A stretch of DNA of 64,000 nt from Rotaria socialis (lineage: Eukaryota > Rotifera > Eurotatoria > Philodinida > Philodinidae). The position numbers and the translations under genes were made by a program. The stretch covers positions 46,300-110,299 of the forward strand of contig CAJNYU010003679.1 in assembly GCA_905331475.1 (NCBI GenBank). Direction: 5' to 3'. The notes under the pieces are model-generated. The model ran no database searches. It was not told the origin of the DNA and was given only the letters and a program-made list of their open reading frames with translations. Shown piece after piece: positions 33,647 to 46,102 of this stretch (position 1 is its first letter; every line of letters starts with the position of its first letter).

Positions 33647-35958
33647 TGTGATGAATTCAGAACAACTATAACAGATTTGTTTATTGAAATATTGACGAAT
33701 TTGCCTATTGTATAGAACGAGTTAACAATAATTGTGAAGAAGATAACATGTTGTTATATAGATAATATTGTGTTAGCAGTGAGTATACGAAAGCATGACA
33801 AGAAAAAAAGAGAATGCAATCATTTTACACAGCAATTAAAAACAAGCAAATAACACACAGATATGGTTGTGTGGACATATATAAGTTAGAATATAGATAA
33901 AAGACGAATAATATGTATGAAATGTGAATTTCTTTTCTCTCTTATCTTTTGTGGCAAAGGCTTTTCTCTCATAGTTTTTCTTTGTCATGCAGCGCGTACA
34001 TCCCATCGTCTTTCTCCTTTTTCTTTTTATTTCATCGAGATTCTTCTGAGATGTGTTTTGAACTTTACTTATATCTCAAAACAAAATGAAGATTGAATGA
34101 ATAATATGGTTTCAGATATAAAATGAATAAAAGGTCTACCTTTGAAATACTTATCATCAATGCGGAGATGGATGGTAAGGGTGGGCAATTTAATTTAATG
34201 CGAGTTAATTAACTGCTTTAGTTAACGTTAATTTTCAATTAATGTAAACGTGCCACCCCTCATGGACGGAACAGAAAATTTTCATGTCTCGTTCGTCTCA
34301 ACCTGTCCAATTTTTCTTCTTGTGAGATTTTGATCATCATTGCAGTTTAATCTTATGCCTATCTGTTTGAATTTCATTTAAGTTATATATTTTTGTTATA
34401 CCTATTTCAACTTATATGTAGCTATACACAATCTTTCGCATAGCTCTTACTTGTTTCATGACTATTTTAATTTAATAGATATGGTCAAATATGAATTTTA
34501 ACGCTTTTCAATATTTTGTTACAACACTGTAAAGATATTTGGTATTCATGTTCTGCTTTAGTTTCTGTAAAGATATAACTTTAAATTATTTGTAGATAGA
34601 AAAATATCTACTAACGCGCTTTAGCGTTTTATTTACCATCGGCATTTAACATGAGCGTTAATAGCTTTGGAGTAGTAGATTTCTTTTTTTCTGCCTTTTG
34701 TTACATCGATAAGCATTGAAAACACGAGATATTGATGTATTTAATTCGAGATGCTATTAATTTCAGTAGAAACGTTTTCTGTAAAAACAGCTATGATTTT
34801 AAAAATTTTCTAATTAACGTATATCCTATTCTATTAAAATCATCGTATCAGAAAGTTACACATGACTTATTTTTAAGCAGGTATTACAACTCCATGTAAT
34901 CTAATATCAAGAATTATCAGAAGAGGGAAGCATAGGAATCCTCATAATAATTGTTATTTAGAAAATTTTCTGTCAATAATTTTTGAAATGAGTAGTTTTC
35001 ATGCTCATGATAAGCCTAAGCAACAAAGTATTGCTTCATAATGAAGCATTTGGTGTTGTATTTATTTATCAATGCATTTTCGTCACCCTCAAAGCATTTT
35101 AAACTATTTAAAGAAATGAGCTTTTCGAAGACGCATGGAAACGACTCTCGAAACAATTTAATCCTTGAATGGTACTCTTAAAGAAATTCTTAAGTTGATT
35201 GAAAAACATGGGATCTACTAATCGGATTATTAACGAGTAACGTGTATCGAGCCATGCTTATTAGCAAATGTAGTTAAAAACATGCTTTTAGAAAGGTACC
35301 AGAAAATGTAAGAGATATCTTTGACATGTAACAACGAGAACTTAGACAAACATAGTCGCTTTAATAATATAAAATTATCACTTGTGTCATATGGAAAACC
35401 TAGTCTGACCATGGAAATCGTCATTTCTACTACTGTGCTACGGACATATACATGTAAATTTCCGTTTCTGGACTCTATCGGTTCAATCTGGAATCGCAAT
35501 AGTATTAACAAAATGAAAATAAGATTTTAGCATATCTAGATCTTCTAATTATCTCTCGATGCTATATGCTTGATCTCTTAACTTCGCATGACTCTTGAGT
35601 AATAGGAGTTATAGAAGGCCGAAAATGGATCAGTACGTTACTTGTGAACAAACTGCTATGTTTTTCTAACAAAAAATAACTCGTTTATTGTCGAAAAAAT
35701 TCACTGAATAAAAGTATTGCTAAAAGCCATGCTTTTATTAAACTTAGAGCAATTGCTCAAAGTCAACTGCGAGAGATTCATTCTTGAATACTTCATCTCA
35801 TTCTTTATCTTGCATGAAGTAAGTTGACGTCAATCATATGAAATCAACTCTCTTACTATAAAAGGACAATATTTAAAAAAAGGAAATTATCAGAGGAATC
35901 ATAGCTAAAACAAATCTCCTTAAGATCAACTCGCTTAATATTTGCTTTTCGTTAACAT
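33647..35958. other. Non-coding stretch
   Basis: Open frames at 35230-35530 lie on both strands and show no domain. A short segment, 34178-34263, has GGGTGGGCA/TGCCACCCC ends and may be a tiny decayed MITE, without visible duplication. Confidence 0.4.
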
Positions 35959-36926
35959 ATGGCGAACAACACTGATTGCGATATTGTGGTATTAATGATT
36001 ATGAAATATATTGGTGTAGTTTTGCTTCGCTTCTCAATATATGAATATTTCAAGGTATTGCATGGGTCTTATTTGGCTTATAGGAAATTTTGGATCAGCT
36101 ACCGACTGTTTTATTTTTTCTCAACGAGATCTTCGCAAGAATCCATGTGTCATATATTTTCTAGCGTCTAGTGCTTCGCAATTCATAACTTTCAATTTTG
36201 TTCTTGTCACAAGAATACTCTATAGAGGTTTCAATATTAATGCAATTAATAATATACTGTGGTATTGTAAAATCCGCTCTTATTTTTCTATCTTTTTGTT
36301 GCTATTCCACGTTATTGTATATTTTTTGGCACCTATCGACCGTTATTGGACTAGTCGTTCTGATATTTATTGACGCCGATGGAGTTCATCAAAGAACGGT
36401 ATGAGATTAATTATTGTGTGTTTTATATTTTGGTGTATAATGTATATACAAGTACTTATCTTCTATGACATTCAAGATGGTATCTGTTCATATAGACTTG
36501 GTGTTTATGGTTTTTTTAGCATCTGTCTATTTATTGATAGTGGAATATTACCACTATTGTTGATGCTTATTGTTGGATATCGTACTATAAAAAATATTCA
36601 ACAAAGTAAACGAGCAGCTAGACCATTAGCTCCAGTTAATAGAGTTCGATCTGCAGAATTTACTGGAATCTCACGAAAAGATTTACATTTTACAACAATG
36701 TTATTTAATCAAATATTACTTTGACTTTTTGAATATTATAAATCCTTGCGTTCTTCTTTATCAAAAAATAGCAATAAATCAAACGAAATTATCTTTCCAA
36801 ACAACAGTGGAATCATTTATAAATAATATGAGTTATATGCTTATCCATCTAGAATTTTCTTTGATATTTTTTGTGTATACTTTATCATCACCATATTTCA
36901 GACGTGAATGTAAGCAATTATTTTAA
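35959..36926 (+). pseudogene. Seven-transmembrane GPCR pseudogene (rhodopsin type)
   Basis: The frame opens at 35959 (MANNTDCDIVVLMIMKYIGV), shifts near 36055-36065, and continues as MGLIWLIGNFGSATDCFIFS, the helix-1 GN motif. Helices 2-3 (NPCVIYFLASSASQF, YCKIRSYFS) and the DRY-equivalent APIDRYWTS follow. A TGA at 36371-36373 lies just after it. The same frame then gives helices 4-5 (VCFIFWCIMYIQVLIFYDI; ILPLLLMLIVGYRTIKNIQ), before a second frameshift near 36720 leads to helices 6-7, ending YFRRECKQLF. The order and motifs match the FMRFamide/peptide-receptor-like GPCRs abundant in bdelloids. Two frameshifts and one stop make it non-functional. Confidence 0.8.
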
Positions 36927-36929
36927 AAG

Positions 36930-38019
36930 AAAATATTACATCGTTTTGTAACAAATACGACTTTTAGCAATAATACATGATTCGCATCACTGCTTGAATT
37001 AGAGTTAACGTGGATTTTTAACGCAGCTTATCGTATTGTCATATTATTTAGTATATTATCGTGATATATTTGTTTCTCATCTATGATTATTTGTTTGTAC
37101 ATTTAAATATTCTGTGATGAACATTAGTAGAAAAAAGTTAAACTATGTCCCCTTTATGTATAAAACTTTGAATGAAGGGCGTGGGCTTGCGTGGAAAGAA
37201 GAATGGCATTAGCACTCACATCTTCAATTCATTTTATTGTGGAGTTTATTTATGCCAGAATTTCTCATACGATTGCAAATGAATGGAGAAAGAAACTCTT
37301 GAAAATTTACAGTGGCAGTAATAATGACTCAGAGATGTTTTGATTATTCTGTTGTTCTTTTCAACACATTCATGCAGCCGTATGCTAGTTAAAGAAATCA
37401 TATACTTGTACAGTAAATATGAGAATAAAACGTGCATTTCTCAATGTCTTCTGTAAAGAGCAAAAGAAAAGAGAATGAGAAAAAACACCAACGTTACTCA
37501 ATGTACAGTCTTTCACTCTTTCACATCTTTGAATGTAGTTTCGCCTTTCATTTCCATATCCATGAAACTTCTATGGATGAAGTTCAACGACTACAGAGTG
37601 GAATTTTCTCATGAAGAGATAACTGATATCGGCCTTCTGTTTTTTGACTATTGAAATAGCGCTCAATAGTTCTTTCGTGTTTTATCTTATTGACAAAGCA
37701 GGAGCAGTCAGTGAGAAAAGCTGTCCGAATACTCTCTGCGTTATCTCGATGATTTATTTCGATTAATGATCATTAATAGAAAGATATTTATAATAGTAAA
37801 GACATGAAGTTTTCAAATGTTATTCAAATTGTGCTATCTAATCGGCTTCAGAAAAAAAAGTATTAATAGTAGAGCGATAAATAAAGCACTGAACTGGTAT
37901 TCAATCGTTATAAGGCAAATTCATGTGACTCATAATTATGACATCAGAATAGAAGACAACGCTGCCTATCCAATTTATATGATTATTTCTTTTAGATTCA
38001 ATCATACTAGAATCTTGCA
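36930..38019. other. Non-coding stretch
   Basis: Nothing recognisable on either strand. Confidence 0.4.
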
Positions 38020-38505
38020 ATGGCTTCATGTGACGCTCATCGTATTGTCTTCATTTCGGCTTCGCATCTTGTGCACGAATATGAATCGATTCCAAACGAT
38101 GTTCTAGTCACCGCATTATTCTTTTTTGGTAGCAAACGTAGTTGGATTTTTCCCATCACTGACGACGATAAAGCTGAATCATCCATGCAACCAACACGAT
38201 ATCTCACCTTTCCAGACGTATTCAAGGAACTTATTCTAAGCAAAGAAGCTCGCAATGAAGTATTTTGGTTGAAACCAGAGTGTTCATATGAACAAGTGAG
38301 TATTTGGCTACAATCACTGGGCTATAAAGGACTTCAACTTGATGATACCTATTGGCCTACACAACCTCATGGCAATGAGGTTGTGAACAACTACACCACT
38401 GGTGAGCACGACTATCAAGCAGTAATCGAACTTGTCAATCAATCAAATTCGGGTCGACTGATCGCAGTACTACAGTACGCTGATTCACTTCTAAAGAAGG
38501 ATTAA
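38020..38505 (+). CDS. Hypothetical 161-aa protein
   Basis: ATG 38020 is preceded in frame by a TAG, so the start is well bounded. The protein is soluble and mixed in composition, with no signal peptide or membrane segment. Its C-terminal half (WLQSLGYKGLQLDDTYWP...) has balanced composition and looks genuinely coding. I do not recognise a family. It could be the remnant of a larger gene, as the N-terminal third is less regular. Confidence 0.5.
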   Translation: MASCDAHRIVFISASHLVHEYESIPNDVLVTALFFFGSKRSWIFPITDDDKAESSMQPTRYLTFPDVFKELILSKEARNEVFWLKPECSYEQVSIWLQSLGYKGLQLDDTYWPTQPHGNEVVNNYTTGEHDYQAVIELVNQSNSGRLIAVLQYADSLLKKD

Positions 38506-40553
38506 CATTTTTTAAACATTAAATTTGATATTCAATCTAATAAGCTTTAGGTGCTGAGTCATTTTTTATGTAAGACTTCAACTGCTTCAAGATAGACTCA
38601 TTAGAAAATTTCTTCGACCACGTATTTTGCTATAAAGAACAAGTCGTCTTCTTTGTGAATTGGTAGCGTGCTACTTCAAATCAAACGAATGACGATGCTG
38701 CATGTAAATCGATGAACATGCATAAGGATATTAATTAGATCTCCGTTCATCCTTATGCACGATTTGAAACTTGAATTCAAGTTTTTAACTATCCGTTTAC
38801 AGAGATGCTAGGTGAGTGTGAGTTCAAAACTTGTTAAAAGAACAGTGTTTGCTTTTAATTGGATACTTGAATACTTGAATATGAGACAGAATAGCTACTA
38901 TGTTTAAATAATTGAGATAGTGTGAGGAAATTTTACTTCTTATATCAATTGCATGTACAAAATGCAATCATCTCGAAAAAGAAACATTGGTGAATGAAAA
39001 CAATATTATTTTATGGCTATATCTTGGTGTTTCCTAGAGGATACTCAGAACTATCAGATAGTATAGTATTATGAACTAATCATCAAATTGACTTTGTAGA
39101 GAGAATAGGCAAAAGCATATATCTTGAGGGTGTGACATGAATTTTATCAGTTTTCAAAAGTTTATTTTTCGACACTGACAGCAACTCGTTCACATAAGAA
39201 TTGATAACTTTAGAGGCTATCGGCGAGGAACGGTCTTATATAAGGTAAGATGAAACTACGCTCACACTCACACTCTAGTACTGTTCTGTTAAGAAGTCAT
39301 GCACACAAAATACATTGTGTGAGCTTGTGCGTATGTTAGTAGAAAGCACCAATAGAACAGCACTATTGCTTCATGGTGCTATGTTAACAGAACAGAATGT
39401 TGTCTGACGCACTATTTAGCATCGACCAAGTCCTTCAACGACATCTAACAAGATAAGCCTAGTGTTAAATTAAGAAATCTCAATATTTCATTCAGGACTC
39501 GAATAAATTGACTCAATGAAAAACGTCGTACATAGTTCTTTCGAGCTAAAAAATATCAACATAGCGAAACTCGCCACAGAGGTGTGTCATAGCAACAAAA
39601 TGTTTTAAATGGTGGTCTAGTGAAAATAATGTGATTGATGTCGGATTTTATGATTACTTAGCAGTAAACATACAACTATAATCTACTGATGTTAGACACA
39701 ACTACGGCGCCTATATGCACTGCCATTGTTGAGTGATCATTTCTATCAAAACTTTTTCGACATCGTAGAATTTCACTTCTGATCTTACGAAATTTTCCTT
39801 GTGTGCGACTATGAGTGAATGACATAGAACTTTGGGAGTGAAAGGTGACAAGAAGTCTAAAATATCATTATAGCATGTTTCTGGAATTGATGATGAACAA
39901 TAACTATGCATTTCAGCTTTCAATAGTCCTTTCATTGCATAGTTCTGTACAGCCGAAATTTAAGAGAATGTGCAAATTTTTACTTCAAAGTATTTTATTT
40001 TAATCAGCTTAGAAAGACTTTTGCAACAAGTACTTCTGTACTGTCTTTACTCGGAAAATATAGGAGTGACATTTCTAATGCTGAATCTTTTGAGGATTTT
40101 CTCAATTCCTGTTTTTTTCAACAACATACTCATCGTACATTTTCACATACGTTTTCATGTCTGTTCGAATTAAACTCTTTCTTGTTGTGCACTACTTAGA
40201 TAGAGAGTTTATATTTCCACTTTATGATCAAATTAACGTTCTATAAGAGGTTAATTTTTCCTCATATGACTTCCATTTTCGGTATATGGTTAAGATATTT
40301 AATTTTAAAGCATCCTTTTCACGAATATATGAAAACGAAAAGAATGAATGTTCCAGACCCGAGAAATCCCATTCTATTGTTAGACAACCGAAGTATTTAT
40401 GAAGACTGACATTTTCGCAAGACATCGACCATAGAATCATTTCCTAAAACCGTCGGCAACATTAAATGGAAGAGAATTCTATTTTTCTAGTGCATAAAAC
40501 AGTAATAAGAAAACTGACTGACTTTGACTTTCTCTCATACAACAAAATCCAAA
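38506..40553. other. Non-coding stretch with small palindromes
   Basis: A hairpin at about 38722-38760 (tgcataaggat...atccttatgca) and a nested inverted repeat at 39281-39395 (outer arms ctgttctgttaa/ttaacagaacag; inner arms agcaccaatag/ctattgcttcatggtgct). No supported gene. Confidence 0.45.
39281..39395. repeat. Nested 115-bp inverted repeat
   Basis: Perfect 12-bp outer arms ctgttctgttaa (39281-39292) and ttaacagaacag (39384-39395) enclose a second hairpin at about 39336-39380. Short MITE-like palindrome; no target duplication seen. Confidence 0.5.
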
Positions 40554-41095
40554 ATGAGTCACATCCCCGAAGGCTTTAAACACACATCTATTCATCATGT
40601 ATCCGTGGTTAAAGGAAGCACTCAAGGTAATCTATTCTTCTCTCTTCATGATAATTATATTCATTAGTGACTTTTATTCGTCATTCTTTTTCTATAGGAG
40701 CGTACCGTTGTGAAATTCTTGACCGAGAATTCATGTTCAGTGATCAAATCGAAACAGTTATAAGCGGTCTATATGGTCATGATATTGCAGAAGTATTGTG
40801 TTGCTTCATTGGTTAGATTTCATTTATATTAATATTTATCATTTGCAGCACACACATTTTTATGTTGACCATAAACGTGTTAATCGCCATTCATTATTAG
40901 ACGAATATCAAGGAAAAGACGTCCACGTTTATTATGCTGATCATATTCATGATCCGAACAGGTAACTTCTTTTTGAGTTATACTTCGAGACAACGTGATT
41001 TTCTTTTGCTGAATTTTAGAATCGGTTCATTTTCTATTCCTGTACTTGAACACCATCAAACGCTACGACATCATCAAACGGGTGTTATACATTGA
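40554..41095 (+). CDS. Small four-exon histidine-rich protein
   Basis: Exons 40554-40626, 40698-40792, 40849-40961 and 41020-41095 join with compatible phases (1, 0, 2) and GT-AG borders; the introns are 56-71 bp. The product is 118 aa and very rich in His (HTSIHHVSVV, HTHFYVDHKRVNRHSLLDEY, HVYYADHIHDPNR, LEHHQTLRHHQTGVIH). No signal peptide or membrane helix. Too small per exon to appear as a long open frame, but splice signals and phases all agree. No family is recognised; metal binding is possible from the His content but is only inference. Confidence 0.65.
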
Positions 41096-43263
41096 AATCG
41101 CTTGAGCCATAAACAAAATACTGCTAGGAACAAGAAAAAACAAAGTGTTGTTCCATAACTCAACATTTTTATGTAGTAGTTCCCCGTCGTTCTCAAGGAA
41201 TATTGTTTGAAAGTTATCACTGCTACCCTAATTTTTTGTTTTGTCTATGTGTACGGGAGCATATTGATGATATTATACATGTTGTTGTTGTTTTTGTGGC
41301 CTTTTCGAAACACTGCTTGAAATGAGGAGATGGATGTTGGGTGCGTCGAGAGTGCCGTGGCCGGTATCGACTTTTCTGAAAGTTCTCTTCCGATGGATTT
41401 GTCTTTGTACTTATTTCATGATTACCAAATCACAAATGATTATGGGTGTACCGGTGGCGATGAACCATCGATGTAACTTCTATCGATCATCGGTTATTTT
41501 TGCTATCAGCATTGGTGCTAAGATCTTGAAGAAAAAGTGCGTTTGAGAAACACATGGAAGCATGTGCAAATCTCGAAGGTACGCATTTACTGTTATGTTA
41601 CTATGCAGTTGGGTAGGGAAAATTGTACTATTGTTATGTTTTTGATCATGGGTAGGGTATTTTGAGAACTGGTTGATTTGGCATAAAGTTTAACCGAAGG
41701 TAATTGAGCGTCGGAGAATCCTATGGCTGCATCCCATTTTTGAAATCTTGATCTCAATTTTTTCAGCTAGGTTAGGTGAAAATTTTACAGAAAATTACTG
41801 AAAATTTGGTGCAGTTGTTCGATTCTTCGAGCCCGATTCCTTTTGATCAAACTTTATTCAAAATCAGCTATTTCTCAGAATATCCTACCTTGATTGAAAA
41901 AGTTGAGATCAAAATCTATCTCTACTACCAATATCAATAGGAACCAGAATCGGTTACCGGTTAAACGGTTATCGATAAGACTGATGATCATCACTGTTGT
42001 ATCCTGAACCCTGCATCAAAGATTATATGTATGAATCATATAGGTTCGATACATGAATTCTGTGACTAGCAGAGCTTTATTATCGAGTCTCAGTATTTGA
42101 GCCTTCCATCTACTTGTATTTTGCTAAACTGAACGCTAAAAACATTTTATGTCACCTTCGTACGAGTATAATCAAGATAAAAGTTCCGATGCTGATTAGT
42201 GGTGCTACATTACTATTACCAATAATAAGAAATAATGTTGAAAAGTAATAAGAGTAATGTAAAGTAATAAATTAGTAAGTAATAATCGAATAGGATACCA
42301 AAAACATGTCTAAACATCTTTTTTAACTTTGACTTTCACACAAAAATATATTGAACACGCTGAATTTTATTCTTATAACTCAGAGTAATCTCAATTTGCA
42401 TACAATATTGATAGTAACAGTATTACTATACAAAACTCAAAGAGCATCCGCCTCTTTCTTCACCAGAATTATTTGATTTTGATTATCAATAACATTGTAA
42501 TATTTAAATGATTTTGATACAAGATAGAAATTCTCGATGTTTGAAAGATCATTTTCAACCTAATATCATGAGTATAGAAAACCAGATGTTACAACACAAC
42601 ACAAAACAAGTAAGTAGACAAATACACGGGAAAATGTATTGATTGCATATATTCGATACTGTATCCGCAGCATTAGCATGATGAGCATAAACATCATAGT
42701 CTAGATTTATCATCAAAATCAAGCGTAGCTTTAGATAATATAAAGGAACGACAACTATGTGTTCATAGCACGATGTAATTATTTTAAATACCAATATAAC
42801 CTACTCATACACAAACGATGCTATTATGAGATCGAAAAATATTCCTATTAAGATAGAACAAATAATAGTTCTGATTAAAATTTCTACATTTGCGTATACA
42901 TACATTAGTTAATTAATTGAGTTGGATTCAATGTGTACAACAAAAATAGACAGGGGAAAATGTAGAAATATGTCACTATTTAAACTAACTAAACTTTATC
43001 TAAGGCATCAAAGTCTTTACATCTCCTAAATTTCTAGAGTCGAGCGATTGCTCTTGTCATCACTCACCATCGACATCGTTCGAGTGTCAACACTCACTAC
43101 TCCATTGATCAGTCGTCTCGACCAACCAAAGCTTCTTGCTATTTATGTAGTCATGAGTCAAGGCACCCACGTTTATATTTTTGTTAAAAATTATGGAATG
43201 AAATGCAAAAAAAGAAAGAAAAGAAAAAAATTAAGACTAGCATGCACGTCATTTGACAGGAAC
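41096..43263. other. Non-coding stretch
   Basis: Open frames at 41322-41546 (+) and 42555-42794 (-) lack domain features. An in-frame extension of the next gene begins at 43048 but looks like leader sequence. Confidence 0.35.
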
Positions 43264-46102
43264 ATGGCAAGCAGCGGAAAAAGCAAACTACTATGTCTTG
43301 ATTCACTTCCAGTTGAGATTCTTTATCGAATTCTCGATCATCTTGATGGACATTCGATTGTTTTATCGTTTCGCTACGTATGCAAAAAGTTTGCAGCAGT
43401 CACAAACACTTACAGTAGATATGAGCTTGATTTCACGTCCGTATCAAAGACTGATTGTCACACAATCTGTCGTACTATTAAGCCTGAAAATGTGACTGGC
43501 CTCAGCCTTTCAAATGGTGACATGACTCCAGGTCAAATCAGTTTATTCTTATCACTTGTCAACATCGATCGATATACCAAACTTCGTTCGCTTACCCTTC
43601 TTGATATCGATGACGAGCATTTACAGAGACTATTATCACATCTAACCGGCTCTCGTTTGCTGACATCACTTTCAATTAAATTTCGAGGAACTGAAAGCGC
43701 AGTAGCATCGGCTCAAGTCTCAGCAACAATCTCACAGGCTACTCTTCAACGGCTTGAATTTGATATGCGAAGCAGCGCCATGAGTCAAATTCGATGGTCC
43801 ACCAATTTCACATTACACTATCTCAAAATTACTGAATGCACTTTTGAACAGTTTTGCGTCATCCTTGATCACTCGCCTAATCTTCGAACATTAGTGCTTC
43901 GTACTGGAATTTCCGACAGTATCCATGAAACTATATCGAAGTTGTACCCACAATTAACTTCGTTGTCATTTAATGATGCTGGCATTTTTCAGCCCTTGGG
44001 TGAACTTAAATCGATACTTTCAATTACACCATCACTCAAATATCTCAAAGTGATCGTTCTGATATCTTCTGAATGTCTATTCGATGGTTCTGAATGGGAA
44101 AGTATCATTGGGGCATATTTACCACGTTTGAATAGATTCGAATTTTTTTTCACTCTTCCCAACATTACCAATTATAATTCTCTTGATCTTCAGTCACGCA
44201 TGGCCAGATATCGAACACCGTTCTGGATTGAAACGAAACGATGGAATGTTGTTTGTACCTTTGACCCTACAATGCATAGAATTCTTGTATACTCGACACC
44301 AATGTGTCTTATATCATACTCATTCAAAAGTCGTTATCGCAAAAAATCTATATCCATTCCTTTCACAATTACGAATTTCAAGATGGATCTGGATATAGTG
44401 TCGGCAATGTCAGTGCCGGTTACTACAGAGCAGCAAGTATAAAATGCGCTTTTTTTTCTTTACTAAAGTCACTCTGCTGCTTCGGAGTTTGAGAAAAACG
44501 GAGCCCAATCGAATTAAGATAGTTATTAAGAAGATGTGGCGATGTGTAAAAATACTGATAGTCATGCTTCTCTTCCATTTTGTTCAATGGAAGTGATAGT
44601 GTTTATCTTCTCAACTGTGTTGCCATCTTCTATTTTGTGCTAATGTCATGTTCAAGAACTTTCGTTCCTCTCTTGTGAAGATGAGTAAAAAAGATAGGAC
44701 AATACAATGATTTGAAGCGTCCAAAGTAATAATGTTAAAGATAATCTGAAAATGATCTGTGCTGATTGTATTCAGGTGGTACAATAGTGTGATGGAAGGA
44801 ACAACAGAAGGGACAACGTAAAACGAATTCTTTTTTCATCACATATGCATTCTTTACTCGTTGCTCCTTCGAACAGTTTCAAGCAAATGATGTCGATCTG
44901 AGCTGAAAATTTCAAGTCTACTTAGTTTTTTTTAGACACCTCGACGTTTAAAAAACTCATTGTACCCTCTTTTTGTTCACTGACAGACACAATTTTGAGT
45001 ACTAACATTTCTGTTATTGATTCTATTTAAAATAGTATAATTGATTCGATCGATTTACAGATGCTTTGTATGTAACACTCGTAAACACGTTAAGAAGAAA
45101 TATAAAATTCAGTCAAAGAAAATCGAGGAAACAGTATTGGTTCAATAAAGTACATGAGATGTACCAAAAATACCAAAATTATAATTTACTCTATGTTACC
45201 TCTTATGACAGCTGGTTGATTTGTTCACTTTGTTTTGAACATTCTTTTCATTGTAGTTTTTCTATAGCTGTAGTAGACAAAACAGCTTATATACATAGAA
45301 ACCTAAGTTGAGTATATTTAATTGAACGTTTTGAAAGCCATATTTATTCTGTGTAAAACTCTAAGAAGAGCCGAGTAAACATTTTTCGTTACAGTAACAT
45401 CTCCATGCAAAGACTTCACAGTGTTTATCAAATGAGAGTGACGCGCTAAATGAATACTCAACCTTGTTGATTTCTTCCTCATGCAATCGATGCTCACAAT
45501 AATTGTATTAACTATCAGATGTTTGTACATTTTTCTAGCCAATATCGTCAAATTATGATTGGTTTGAAAATGTGACTGATCTTACGGTTCAAATTGATGG
45601 ACTCAACTTGCCAGACCCATTCGACCTCTTTCCAAAATCAGTGGACCCATCATTTATCGTCAAACTTTCTCTTCCTATTCTTTGCTATGCGCGTTCTATT
45701 CGAAACACAATAACAAATGTTGTTGCTTTACTCGAACGAGTATACAATGTTCGCTCACTTTCAATATTCTATCGGCGGTCTCGCAATTGTCCTATGGTCG
45801 ATATTTACCGAATCTATGCTGTTTTACCTCCGCATATAATACATTTGACAATCGAAATCATGAGTGTCGATGACATGGAAATGATTTTTGAACGACTTGT
45901 ATACTTGACCAGTTTTACATTTGTATTGTCTGTTCATACGAAATCCTCTACGGCGTACATTGAATGGCTCAGAGATAATATTACTGATTTCACTCATGTG
46001 ATAGATGGAAATCGTATTTACGTATGGCTTGGCAACTACCGCAAGAAAAGGAAAGAATTCATAGTGGGTTCAAAACGCATGAAGCTATCTCAAAATTCAT
46101 AA
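43264..46102 (+). CDS. F-box protein with LRR-like repeats, two exons
   Basis: I place the start at ATG 43264 (MASSGKSK), directly before the F-box LDSLPVEILYRILDHLDG; an in-frame stretch runs back to 43048 and an earlier start cannot be excluded. Residues about 14-60 form the F-box, followed by leucine-rich repeats (LRSLTLLDI, LHYLKITECTF, LRTLVLRTG, LTSLSFNDAG, LKYLKVIVL). Exon 1 can end at 44436 (CAGCAA|GTATAA) and splice in phase 0 to 45539, adding a C-terminal domain to 46102; total about 578 aa. Without splicing, exon 1 stops at 44442. The C-terminal piece (FENVTDLTVQIDGLNLPDPF ... WLRDNITDFTHVIDG) matches the usual ending of bdelloid F-box/LRR proteins. The intron (1.1 kb) is long. Likely a substrate receptor of an SCF ubiquitin ligase; target unknown. 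Confidence 0.75.

Noticed and set aside
34178..34263. Tiny MITE with GGGTGGGCA/TGCCACCCC ends
   Set aside because: The ends match over few bases and no target duplication is visible.
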